Positions 33,867-45,030 of a stretch of 64,000 nucleotides of DNA are shown here, piece by piece. Origin of the DNA: Ricordea florida. Lineage: Eukaryota; Cnidaria; Anthozoa; Corallimorpharia; Ricordeidae. Each line of letters starts with the position of its first letter. The first letter of the stretch is position 1. The notes beneath the pieces are model-generated. The model ran no database searches. It saw only the letters and a list, made by a program, of their open reading frames with translations, and was not told where the DNA came from. The translations under genes were made by a program, and so were the position numbers. The stretch spans positions 20,733,004 through 20,797,003 of the forward strand of contig OX453283.1 of assembly GCA_949710005.1 (NCBI GenBank), in the 5' to 3' direction.

Positions 33867-34511
33867 ACCTCCCTTTTACCTTACGGTGGTATAACTTACT
33901 TGATCAACTCGTTTGATGTACCCAGTTTCTTGTGTTTCAATTTCCCACCAATGCAGCACCAGTTTCTTTAGAAACTATCCCCACAATACTTACTTACGTT
34001 TCGTTCGACTTTTTTGAGAGCTCACATTTATATCTGAGTGTGTATATTAATATAACGAGTAAAACAATGAAATGCTGATAACTGTTCTCGTTGTTGCCAA
34101 ACAAACATAGCAGTGTTGCAGGTCAAAGCTGTCGATTAACTGCCTCCAAGTACGGATTCAGGGAGATAAAATAGTGGTGATACTCACGTTTAGAAACGCT
34201 TCGCCTGAACCAAGAGGAGTGGAACGCGCAGAAAGACTTACTAGCTAGAAAGAAACTAAAGGTCAATAAGGTTTCTAAGCACCCTGCGCGCCTTGTTACA
34301 CATTAAAGATGACGTCAACAGATTCTTATTGACTTTGAAAAGCCTGGTACGTGGGTGAGAACATGCAGCTGTCAACTAATATGTCAATCTTGTAATGAAC
34401 AAAAGGCATTGTTATATAGCTGGCGTTTTTCCCGCTGCAGGGAGCCAATTCATTGGCCAGTTCACATTGGCTGATTCTTGTTCACGGTAACATCTAACAA
34501 GGTTCGGTGGA

Positions 34512-34735
34512 ATACGCGGAGTGCGGAGTGCGGAGTGTAGAAAATGCGGAGTGTAGAAAGTGCGGAGTGTAGAAAGTGCGGAGTGTAGAAAGTGCGGAGT
34601 GTAAAAAGTGCGGAGTGTAGAAAGTGAGGAGTGTAGAAAGTGCGGAGTGTAGAAAGTGCGGAGTGTAGAAAGTGCGGAGTGTGGAAAATGAGGAGTGTGG
34701 AAAATGAGGAGTGTAGAAAATGCGGAGTGTATATT
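34512..34735. repeat. Left minisatellite, unit about 16 bp
   Basis: About 13 copies of GCGGAGTGTAGAAAGT with G/A and A/G variants. It forms part of the transposon's inverted end; the 104-codon frame across it is a by-product of the repeat. Confidence 0.95.
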
Positions 34736-35220
34736 CTTTTAAAGAGTGTTTTTATAATATCGTGACACATGCGCATAAATTAAAGAAAAATATGTGTGTA
34801 GCATTATTGTGAATTAACGATCCGTCCATGCTCTTTAAGGCTGTGTTTTCACTAGACTACTTTTCTAGCTGAACATTCTTTCTAGGTGTTTGTTTACAGA
34901 CAGACATTTACTAGTTAAACTTGACATCTGTTTTCACTGTGAAATTTAATCCGAAATTTTACTCAGAAGATTCAAATTACAAATGCGCGTAACTTTGGAG
35001 AACAGAAATGGTTTCGGTTAACAGATCCTTCGGTCGGACTGTTCTCGCTGCTTTCGCCGGTGCTTGTGGAAGATGCGGGTGAAGGTGCTGAAATGTGCTG
35101 CGGAGAGATGCGGCTGACATAAATTGTAGAGCATTTGTGCTCAAAAGCGGCTGAGGAACTGAGGGATCTAATGAGGCCGGAGGAATTGTAAATCGAGGTG
35201 AGCGCGAGCGTCTGGAAAAT

Positions 35221-37547
35221 CATGGCCAGAAATCGCGAACGCAGCGCCCGCGTAACGGCAGCGGCTTTCTACATTACTGAAGCAAACATGGCGATTAAAT
35301 TTACAAAGGAATGTATGGAGTAAAAATTAAATTTGAAGATAGAATAACTCCTGGCATACCTGCAACGGTTTCCAAGTCTGAATCTGTTAGGAGAAAGTAT
35401 CCGTAATCCAACTGTATGAAAGTCATTTCTAAACCAGACCATTAACAGCGTCCTCTTTAAGCATGATTTTAGCTCCACTTTCGCTCTCTTAACCCTTCTA
35501 TTTCATGTAGGAAATTCGTTAAGTAGCAATCTTTCACCGCAGCTCGCCGCGTTCCCATCCGCCTGATTGATTTTTTCAAGTTCATTCCTCAAAGTTAACA
35601 TCGTGTCAAAGAAACACAGCGATTTTCAGGTAGTTTGGACACGATTAACAGCGACCATTTCGGCGATGAAAACCCAAGAATATAAAACTATAACTAGTAT
35701 ACCTAAGGTAGAACTGCTGCCGTGGGCAAGGAACAGTGAAGAAATGGAAGATTTAATGTGAATTAATTACTAGAAGGTGACACGAGGCTAAGAGGGCTAT
35801 CCAAATGTCATACGCCATGTAATGAAATACAATGTGTTGAACGAGGTGTCTTAAAAACACCAATTTAAAAGCACGCACGCAGCAATATTTGGTCCTGAAA
35901 TAAAGGAAAGAAAGCGTTAATAATGGATTACAACTTGGTCCTGAAGTAAAGGAAAGGCAAATCATTCAATGCTAAAAAATGCATCCTTGTAAGAAACACA
36001 ACCTTACAAAGCAACCATAATTATTTGTGTTTTGGACAAATGCACTCGACTCACCCAAGTGACTCGGACTGAGAACTGGCCACGAAAATAAGCAAACCGT
36101 AAAACTAACCACTTGAAACAAGCTAGGATGACTTACATTGTAACCAACTCATTCAATGCTAAAGGGAACAAGAATCGGAAAAAACGTGGACTACAATGGC
36201 GGTTTTGGCTCTTCCTCGGTGTAAAAACATATTACCCTCACCTTCAACCTAACCGGTCTTCAAAGCTTTATGCCCGTTCACAGTAACGCTGGATATAAAC
36301 CCTCGGAATGATTTCCGCACAGGTCCCTACTTTATTATGCATGCTAAAGCTGTCTTGTCTGGTGTAATGCACGTGCAAATGTTTCTTGTGTTCGAAGAAC
36401 CAAATAGAATAGTTACAGATGGAATGCACAATGAAGTAGGGGCCTGTGCGGAAATCTTGCCAAACCCTCGGGAGACATATTCGTTTATCACGAAGCTGTA
36501 TTTTTATAACAGATACGTAAAAAACTGCAATAAGCGTAAGAAACATCAATTTACATACCGAAGAACTAAGCTCAGCTGGGTAAAGCACGCAAACAGCAAG
36601 ATTTGGTCCTGAAATAAAGAAAAGGGAACGTTAATAATCGATGAAAATTTGGTTCTGAAGTAAAAGAAAGGCAAAGTTTTCAAAAATAAAGTTAATAAAG
36701 AATGACAGAAGCGTAAAAAAAGCAGCAAGAAGCAAAACAAGAGCAATTTACACACAAAAGAACTCACCTTTATTATATCAGTGTAAGAAAAACGCACATG
36801 GCAAGCTGCTGCTCATTATTATATGTCCCGGGTAGTACTTGGTGTAAGACTGCCCATTTGAGCCTAACCACAACTCCTTGCGAGCCTACTGCGCATCCTT
36901 AATCTCTCACCGCACATAACCAAAATTCCTTGCGAGTAGATTGCGCATCCTAAATGTTTCATTCGCACATAACCACAATTCCTTGCGTTTGGCAAGAAAA
37001 AGTGATTCAATGCCCCTATAATATGATTTTTTGCCGATTAGAGAGCTGCCTCGTTCGCTCGCTTCAGGCTCACTCACTGCGGCAGCAAAAATAGAGGTAT
37101 TCAACCGTGAAGTCAGCTGATGGTTACTCGATGTTACACGAAAAAGAACCTCCGTTCTTCACAACATTCTCTCAGTTTAAGCGCCATGTTTTGTATCAAA
37201 AGAAAGCTATGAAACCAGGCTTCAAAACACTGTTGAGAACTGGGAACAGACGCTAAACAGTGTTGTAGGTCAGCGCTCTAAATAGAGGGCCTTGTTACTT
37301 CGGGCGCGGTATGGCAGGAATTTCATTCGTGCGATCAAGTGAAGGATTTCCTTATCGAAAGCAATTTTAGACATCCTGAAGGCTTTTGATCGCTGGAAAT
37401 TTAACCATGGATGAAAGACAATGCAGTTGTTCATAATCGACCTCGCGAACAAAACGCTTCATGGGCCGCCATATTCATTTTTTCTGTTATTGTGGACAAA
37501 GCCGCGTGCCGGTGTGCGGGCTGAAATGTCCGCGATTTCTGGCCATG
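35221..37547. mobile_element. Non-coding relative of the CATGGCCAGAAATC transposon family
   Basis: Left end CATGGCCAGAAATCGCG (35221) and its exact complement at 37547. Flanks are GAAAAT and ATTTGCC, with no direct duplication beyond possible AT. The first 14 bases match the ends of the 40745-46331 element. No transposase is visible, so this is a non-autonomous member. It lies inside 34501-38059 and itself contains the hAT-like MITE at 36305-36461. Confidence 0.8.
36305..36461. mobile_element. hAT-like MITE, copy 1
   Basis: Inverted ends GGAATGATTTCCGCACAGGT and (complement) GGCAAGATTTCCGCACAGG, with the 8-bp duplication AAACCCTC at 36297-36304 and 36462-36469. An 8-bp duplication fits the hAT superfamily. 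Sister of the copy at 40881-41022. Confidence 0.92.
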
Positions 37548-37884
37548 ATTTGCCAGCTCACGATTTGGCAGGTATCTGTCACTACAAAAAAAATATTGTT
37601 CGATTTAGCCACGAAAATGCAATGATGCGTTGATTTTTTAAAAGAACATCGACCGATTGTTAACATCGTTAACTCACAATAAATGCTACGCGCATTGAAT
37701 TCCTATATTTACCTGTTCTTTTTTGTTCTATTTGTTAATTTCCATATTACACACGCCTCGTTTTCCACACGCATGGATGTTACTAAAACGGGAATGGGGA
37801 ATGGAAAATTGAACATGGGAATTTTTTTAGATTAATTGTTGATAATGCGGACAAATTTTTTTCACAGCGAAAACTAAATTTTTT

Positions 37885-38050
37885 TTTTCATTTTCCACAC
37901 TCCTCATTTTCCACACTCCTCATTTTCTACACTCCTCATTTTCTACACTCCGTATTTACTACACTCCTCATTTTCCACACTCCCATTTTCCACACTCCCA
38001 TTTTCGACACTCCCATTTTCTACACTCCGCACTCCGCACTCCGCGTATTC
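37885..38050. repeat. Right minisatellite of the 34501-38059 transposon
   Basis: About ten copies of CACTCCTCATTTTCCA/CTA-type units, the inverse of the left array, ending in CACTCCGCACTCCGCACTCC. Confidence 0.93.
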
Positions 38051-38370
38051 CACCCAACCATCTAACAATGAAACTGTTTCCGCTAAATTTCATGAGCGGG
38101 CAATTGCGAAAACTATGACTTAGAATAGAAAGCACTTTACTGCTACCCGCGAAATAGGGACCGCTGTTGTTCGTAATCAGAGCGTGCAGTTGCAAGTGGC
38201 CTGATATTGTCGCTAGAATCTCAACGCGTTTTTCAAAATTTGTTTTGCGATATAAAAATGTTGTTTCTGACGAATGAGCTCGCGAAGGAGGCTGAACTAA
38301 CTATTTTGTCGGCACGAGATACAACTAGGCCTGGGCTCTAGGCCGTGGGGTCATGGGTAATTACTTAGGG

Positions 38371-38378
38371 CTATATAA
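38371..38378 (+). promoter_or_regulatory. TATA-box-like sequence
   Basis: CTATATAAGG about 90 bp before the ATG at 38463. It may be the promoter of the retroelement-like fragment that follows, or an LTR remnant. Confidence 0.35.
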
Positions 38379-38462
38379 GGAAGGGTATAGCGCGTGGTTG
38401 TCATCAAGACCGCAGAACCAACCGTGTTCTTCGTCTCCAGTTTACGTTCATTTTTTCCCACG

Positions 38463-38700
38463 ATGGCGATTAATAAAGACGAAGTCTCTGATCTTATGAA
38501 GGCCAACAACGACAAGCTGATGTCCTCTTTCAAAGACTTCTTAGCGACACTGTTCAACAGATCAAACACGCCAACGATATCAAGGCGGACGAGCACCTGA
38601 CCGAAATAAAAAAAACTGAAGTACAATAAGCCACATAAGTTCAAGAAACGGGCAAAGGAGGACCAGTACAAGTTCAACCTCAAGATGGCCAAAATTCATG
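38463..38700 (+). pseudogene. Retroelement ORF1/gag-like fragment
   Basis: A short frame, MAINKDEVSDLMKANNDKLM..., is followed in another frame by HKFKKRAKEDQYKFNLKMAK, a combination I associate with cnidarian retroelement gag-like proteins. Frameshifted and cut off at about 38700, just before the integrase relic. Confidence 0.3.
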
Positions 38701-38838
38701 CAGTTCAATCAGTTCTTATTCATTCAATTCAATCCGCGGAATATTCGTTCAGTGTTCGCACTTATTCATTTAATCTCGGGGACTGGGACGAGGGAAAACA
38801 AACGCGTGGTACTGGGTAACACTCTTCCCGCAAAAAAG

Positions 38839-40319
38839 ATGGCGAAATCGGAAGACATGATCCATGTTTGTGATGATTTAGGAATCGAGAGTTTCTTTGA
38901 GCATATCTTAAACAGGACGGAGGAACTTCTTGATGAGAACTCAAATGTAAGTGGTGAACATCCTATTTCAACCCATTTCGATCTCCTAGAGAGAACGGTA
39001 AGATTACTACCTCAATTGGCGAGGATAGTCACAGACGAAACTGATCTGAAACTGTTAGGCGATTTAAGAGTGGTGTTCTCTGAACTACTTGAAAAGTTCC
39101 TTCATCATTTTGGAAGCACGGCATCTTATACCTCGCAAGTTATAACATTCCCTAGTCTATTGGTCAATAGTGAAGGCCCAGGTAGACCACGGGTTCACAT
39201 TCCGCCTGAGGTACTCGACGAGTTGAGAGGGCTGGGATTTACATGGCAAAAGATTGCTAGTATATTTAAAGTGTCGCGCTGGAAAATTATGCGTCGAGTT
39301 CGTTTATTTGAACTGGAAAATCTCTCTCTCTTCAGTAGCATCACTGATGAAGAAATCGACGATATCATTCGTGACTACATTGCACGCCATGGGTCAACCA
39401 CAGGAGAATCCTACCTCCGTGGATACTTTAGAGCATTGGGATATACCATACAGAGGAGGAGGATCAGAGAGAGTTTAAACAGGGTAGATCCAAGGAACAC
39501 CGCGTTGAGGTGGGGTGCATTAGTGTCAAGGAGAGTGTATTTTGTCCCGTGGCCAAACTCGTTATAGCATTTAGATGGTCATCACTCATTGATTCGCTGG
39601 GGTTTTATAATACACGGATGCATCGATGGTTATTCAAGAAGAATTACTTTCCTTCATTGCAGCACAAATAATCTTGCTTCAACAGTTCTCGGTCTCTTTG
39701 AAAGTGCTGTGGAACGAGATGGTGGGTTATGGCCCTCTCGCATCAGGGTAGATTATGGTGTGGAGAACACTGCTGTATGTGATGTAATGGTAGCTGTTCG
39801 GGGAGAAGGTCGGGGTAGTTTCATTGCTGGATCATCAACAAGAAATCAGAGAATCGAGAGATTATGGAGAGATGTTTTCAGATGTATTTGCCATGTATTT
39901 TACTACATGTTTTGGATGTTGAAAACCCTATTCACATGTTTACTTTACAGTATGTCTTTTTGGCAAGAATAAACAATGCTTTACCTGAGTGGATGGTCTC
40001 TTTCAATGACCATCCTTTCCAAACAGAGCACAGTTGGTCACCAAATCAAATGTGGTTGAATGGGATGCTGCACCCATGCAATCCTCTTGTTAATGGCAGT
40101 AATGACGTTGAGTTTGAAGACATGACATTTTATGGAGAAGATCCTGAAGCACCGATGCCAACTGAAGAATCCAACAACAATGTTGAAGTGTTTCATGCCC
40201 AGCTACCAAGCAACAACACTGATGAACTGGTGGCCTATTTAACTACTGCTGTTGATCCTTTACAGGAGTCTTCTAGTTTTGGTGTGGACATTTATGCTAA
40301 AGCTCTTGAAATAAGTTAG
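38839..40319 (+). pseudogene. rve-type DDE integrase (IS3EU-like family), broken
   Basis: ATG 38839 (AAGATGGCG context) opens a 243-codon frame. Its helix-turn-helix-like part includes GPGRPRVHIPPEVLDELRGL and FTWQKIASIFKVSRWKIMRR. TAG at 39565 falls where the family has a Trp, just before HLDGHH (first catalytic Asp). After it the same frame continues IRWGFIIHGCIDGYSRRITF, IRVDYGVEN (second Asp) and [14 protein letters not shown] (Glu). Near 39905 a frameshift or deletion moves to the frame with [20 protein letters not shown] and the C-terminus FGVDIYAKALEIS. The shift is shared with the duplicate at 48896, so it predates the duplication. Similar proteins form a multicopy integrase-core family in cnidarians and fish. 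Confidence 0.86.
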
Positions 40320-40880
40320 AGCAAGAACATTGAAGACAGTATTACCACTGAGTAATGTTATTGACTTGTTCTCACTGTCATCATGAGTGATGTACAAAAT
40401 GCCAATGCCCAAATGTTAACCTGGGAAGCAGGGAGGGGCACGACTTGGATTATGGACTTGGATTATGGAAATTTCTAAATATCGGTGTACAACTCCTGAT
40501 CCTCCTTCAGGAGTCATGATGACGTCCTGTAAACAGTGAATGTATGTACACAAAAAAACTGGTATTTAAATTATTCAACACTTTTATTGAAGAAAGGGAT
40601 CCTCAGTCCAACGTTGATCAATTTTTTCAATGTCAAAAATTAACAGTCAGCCAGCTTATTTAATTTTTGGCTACAAACGTTCATAACAGTATGATATTAC
40701 TAGTGCATGTTCAAATTTTTGTGACAACAGTAACATTAACATTCATGGCCAGAAATCCGTGACAGCATGGCCGCCACGCACGCGCATCGATAACGAACGG
40801 GGTCTTAGGTTACAAACGCGTCACAAAAACCATTACAAGGAAAACAGTGCAATTTCAACTAACCTTCTTTTAATAATTGC

Positions 40881-41022
40881 GGAATGATTTCCGCACAGGT
40901 CCCTACTTCATTATGCATGTTTCATTCTACAAATTATAACAGAAATGTTTACATGTGCATTACCGTAAACAATTCATCTGCTGCATACATAATGAAGTAG
41001 GGACCTGTGCGGAAATCTTGCC
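40881..41022. mobile_element. hAT-like MITE, copy 2
   Basis: Same inverted ends as 36305-36461, with an 8-bp duplication ATAATTGC at 40873-40880 and 41023-41030. It sits 130 bp inside the left end of the chromodomain transposon. Confidence 0.93.
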
Positions 41023-41585
41023 ATAATTGCTCCTACGATACAACCGCCGAAGGTGACAGTTTCTTCCAGATCGCAAAATAAAGTGGACTATTTGTACAAC
41101 CTTTCGCTGCATGCTGTACGTCCTTTTACGTGTGTTTAAGTAGTTCCCGAAGCGATTTCTGTTGGACGCATAAATCCTTGCACTCCGCCATACATTTTCT
41201 TAATAACAGTCCAAAGTGAGCATAAAATTCCCAAAATTAGGCCACTTGGCAGGTTTGCATGAATGTTCTTCCAGATCGTACTGTTTTGTTTACATGTTAA
41301 ACTTCATTTACCATCCAAAATTAGGTACCATTAAAGCCCCTAAATCGGTTCCGAACTTGGTCGAAAAACAGTCCAAATACTACTGAAGAATCCTCAAAGC
41401 GACGCCATTTTTAAAGTCCGAGAAAGGTACAGAAAAATACCATGTTTTTAGCCCGTCGTAAACCGTTGTCTCTACCCAATTCTATTCTCCATCTTGAATC
41501 CCAAACTGCTTCACTCTAACTTGGTAACCTTGCCTTCATAAATTATGCAACTGAAACATAACATCGCCGAAAATTTACAAGTAAA

Positions 41586-44246
41586 ATGAGCGTCGAATTT
41601 AGTCAATGTTGCTCGCGTTTCAAGGATGCAATCAGATTCACTCAACCGGAATTAAGATATGAAGCGAGGGAAAGAGTGAAAAGAGTGCTTTTTACTTTAG
41701 AAATTCCCTATCCCCTTTTGAGAGAATGGCATAAAGTTGTTCAAGAACAAAACGTGCTTTCGACTAGCACTTCCGGTGAAGATTCCTCAATCGGAAGTGA
41801 AGAGAGAGAGGCAAATTCTCCTTCTACAAGCGCAGCTGAAAACCCACTCGGGGTGAAAAGGTTCAGCTACATAGATTTGGTGGAAAAGTGCACATTCGGG
41901 CAATGCTTTGCCTTTAGCGACGATGAAAATGTACGAAGTGAAATTGATGCAGCTTTGTTAAATATTGCCTATAAAATTTCATTAGATTACAAAAAAACTA
42001 AAGGCAGGGCAAGAAAAGAGCTTGATAATCGAGTCCGAAAGTTTCATGTTATGGAGGGTCAAGCAAAATCTGTTCAGGAACTCTACCAAGAAATTAGAAA
42101 CATAGAAAATGAACTACAGGAATGGAAATCAAACTATAAGAATTTAGAAGTAGAGAAGGAAAGAATCTATGAGGAAATGGTGCTGGCAGTGAAACAAAGG
42201 GAAAATAAAACACAAGTTTTGCAGAAAACAAACAAAGAACTTGAAGATTACATTGGATCATTGGAAAAATCAGTAGGAATTAGTTCATATCAGGGAAAAC
42301 CTCTTTCAACTGTGAAAAATAAGTTCAGGACCTTGAAAACTTTTCCTTCACGAGCTGAAGCTGCTCTTTGGTTCTGCTCTTCCTTTGGTGTTGAACTGCT
42401 AAGTTTAACTGTAAAAGAATCAGACTCTAATGTGGTTCACCATATCACAAGTCAAGCAAACTGCCAGTATTCAGCCAGTCAAGAGGAAGGGGAAAGAAAG
42501 TACAGCTCCTTGCCTGAAGAAGAAAAAGAGTGTGTGGAAAAAATCCTCTTCCTGTTGGACAAATTTTGTGTGGGAGATGCATTCTATCATGAAATTTCTA
42601 TGATTACAGATGGTCTTCCACGCTCCTATTTGGTCAAGCAATGCCGTGATGAGCTAAACAAAATGTGCCAAATTGATCCATTACATGCCAAGTTTGAAGG
42701 GGCCAAAGTAAGTTCAGTTGAAACTGTGTTCAAAGAGCATATCTCTGCTTTTCTCAAGCAAAACAGTGACTTTGACCCTATCACTGATAAAATCAAAATC
42801 AAAATCAATGGTGACGGTGCAAGAATGACCCGAAATTCAAATTTTATTTTACTTTCATTTTCTATTTTGCAAACAGAGGAGTCAGTTATGTCAGCTAAAG
42901 GAAATAGAACTCTTGGTATAGTCAATGGATCTGAGAGTTATCACACAATAAAGGAGTCATTTCAGAGTTTATTCAGGGAAGTAAATGACTTAATTGCCAC
43001 AGGCAAAATTACTGTGGATGGCCAGGAGGTTAAAACTGAATTCTATCTTGGTGGTGATTACAAATTTATCTTGCTCATGCTTGGACTCAAGGGGGCAACA
43101 TCCAACTATGCTTGTGCCTGGTGTAAAATACACAAGACTGATCGCTGGAAAATCAATAATGACTACAACAGTTACAACACTGCACCCTTGGGAAAGACAC
43201 TGGAAGAGATTTGGGAAATGTCACAAAAATCCAAAGAAAACTACTGTTGTGACAAACAACCTTTGTTGAATATCCCACTTGATCATATAGTGGTAGATGA
43301 GCTTCACTTAATGCTGCGTGTCACAGATATCTTGCTTGAAAATATAGTACATGAGTGCCTAGACTGGGATAAAGATGATGACTTGGACAGTAAAAAGGGG
43401 GCAGTAACAGGGTTACATCTAAAAAGCCTGATTGGGGCAATCAGATCTTGTGGTGTTTCATTTGACGTGTGGGAACAACGAAATGCTGATGGGAAAGCTA
43501 GTGGCAAACATGACTGGACAAGCCTCTTGGGAAAAGACAAGAAGATCCTTTTGGCTGACCTCCCCAGCAAGTTACACAGCATTCTCCGCCCAGAAACTGC
43601 ATCAACTGTGGTTGAAGTCTAGACAGAGTTTGCTGAAATTTACAAAGTTGTCAATGGCTGGAACTCTAAGAAACAACCCACAGAATTTTTCATGAAGGCA
43701 AAAGAGTGGATTTCTCTTTTTGTAAGTCTAAATGGCAAAAGAGAAGGGTATGAGAAAGCCAGAGTTACCCCATACATGCACATCATGGTTGCACACATTC
43801 CCAAGTTCTTTGAGCTCCACAAGTCAGTCAAAATATTTACAGGGCAAGGGGTTGAAAAGAACAATGATGTAGCTCGTGCAATAATTCTGCGAAAGTCCAA
43901 CAAGTGGGATTCAGCTGGGGATGTTCTGCGACAAGAGCAACGTCAGTGGGAGCTTAAAGAACATGAAAGGGAAGTACGCAGTTATACAAAGCGCAAGGAA
44001 AGCTACTGGGATGTTGAAATTAAAGGAAACCGAAAGAAAGCAAGGGAACACTTCAGTCAAGATCCACGCCAGCAATCAAGTGAAGCTCAAAATGAACACC
44101 CCCCTTCTATGTCAACCAGCACTGACAATGACTTTTCTCATATGACAGTGAAGCAATTGAAAGAGGAATTAAAAAAGAGAAATGCCAAAGGATTTAGCAA
44201 CAAAAACAAAATTGAACTTATCAAACAACTGCAGGAAATTTGTTAA
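41586..44246 (+). pseudogene. DDE-like transposase with Cys2-His insertion and C-terminal SAP motif, one nonsense codon
   Basis: One frame of 887 codons from ATG 41586 to TAA 44244-44246, interrupted only by TAG at 43620 (codon 679). Layout: acidic/Ser-rich N-terminus; coiled-coil segment at about 150-220; a putative RNase-H-like core with D410 (NGDGARMT), D491 (LGGDYKFILL), C510-x2-C513-x2-H516 (CAWCKIH), D571/H574 (VDELHLMLR) and, after the stop, E757 (GQGVEKNND). The end (about 850-884, MTVKQLKEELKKRNAKGFSN, then KIELIKQLQEI) fits a SAP DNA-binding motif. The acidic-residue order with a zinc-like insertion recalls RAG1/Transib-type cores, but I cannot assign the family. It lies in the terminal-repeat element beside the chromodomain gene. 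Truncation at the TAG removes the presumed catalytic Glu and SAP. Confidence 0.78.
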
Positions 44247-44379
44247 TAAGAAAATATTTAATCCCAAAAAAGGAAACAATTTGAAAACTAGACTATACAT
44301 AATTAAAAATTATCATCCATTACTCTAAGCCTTTCACTCCCAAAAGTAACCAAAATCAACCCTTAACAACAGTTAAAAA

Positions 44380-44911
44380 ATCAAAGGCACCTTTGAGCTA
44401 CCTTATGGTCTGTGGTAATTATTTCATGAAGTGCTGTCCTTTCCCCAGACAATAAAGCGTTCATTCCGAATTTGTTTTGTGCACTCTTGCTACGACTGAT
44501 CAATTACTCGTCGTCCAAATTGGAGACATCGTCACGTTTAAGACTTTAAAACCCATTTCTTTCCCCTCGAGCATTCTTGAACACATTTCCTGTTAGTGTA
44601 TTTTGATCAAAGATGGAGTGAAAGGAACGAAAACCCGCCTTGACAATCTTTACGTCGGGCTCGACACAACTGACGCCATTTTGTAAACATGTTTTGCCGC
44701 TTTGTCTCACCCCCTCCCCCCACATATGTGAACATAAAACAATAGCATGACTTTGTGGACAAAACCAAACCTAGTAGGGGAGACAGGGGAGAACCTGTTT
44801 AATTCACATTTAATGCAGATTTAATGCAAAATTAATTGTCTAACGGGAATGGAGTGACAAATCCATCCATCACTATACCTCATGGTATGAAGTACATAAC
44901 ATGAGGTAAAA
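44380..44911. repeat. Dispersed ~530-bp repeat, copy 1 (inverse at 55333-55870)
   Basis: Near-identical, in opposite orientation, to 55333-55870. One end has a hairpin, ACCTCATGGTATG-AAGTACATA(A/C)C-ATGAGGT; the other begins TCAAAGGC. It sits between the two convergent transposon genes. It may be a separately inserted element or part of the transposon itself, with 55333-55870 as a fragment of another copy. Confidence 0.85.
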
Positions 44912-45030
44912 ATTGATTGTGAAATAGCACTAAAGCAAATAAGTTATTGCTGCTGAAAAACTTCTTTCTATGTACAAAAAATAAAGGTTTGTCAGTGGGA
45001 GTAAAAAGATTAAATTCAAAATACATTAAT

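Larger units (their letters stand above)
33690..33980. mobile_element. Head-to-head pair of Penelope-like 3' tails
   Basis: A palindrome of about 210 bp is centred between 33833 and 33834. Each arm runs outward from a hammerhead-like core through GGAGGTGCTGA/TCAGCACCTCC, ATAACTTACTTGAT and CAAACGAG blocks. The plus-strand arm ends with GCAGCACCAGTTTCTTTAGA, which I recognise as a recurring anthozoan Penelope-like tail. Similarity between arms is high but not perfect. Confidence 0.7.
34501..38059. mobile_element. DNA transposon with minisatellite ends and 9-bp duplication (Mutator-like size)
   Basis: The left end GGTTCGGTGGAATACGCGG and right end (complement GGTTGGGTGGAATACGCGG) are inverted repeats followed by arrays of 15-16-bp units. 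ATCTAACAA flanks both sides (34492-34500 and 38060-38068). The paralogous repeat at 4440-4850 has one copy of this 9-mer and no insertion. A 9-bp duplication suggests a Mutator-like element, but no transposase is present; the interior is largely occupied by another element (35221-37547). Confidence 0.87.

Noticed and set aside
34462..34776. 104-codon ORF with HFLHS/TLRTFYTP repeats
   Set aside because: It is a translation of the 16-bp minisatellite in the transposon end.
34462..38059. Considered a Helitron or satellite island
   Set aside because: A 9-bp duplication and matching inverted ends show a cut-and-paste element.
44380..44911. Helitron 3' end because of the terminal hairpin
   Set aside because: No CTRR after the hairpin and no 5' TC boundary shared by both copies.
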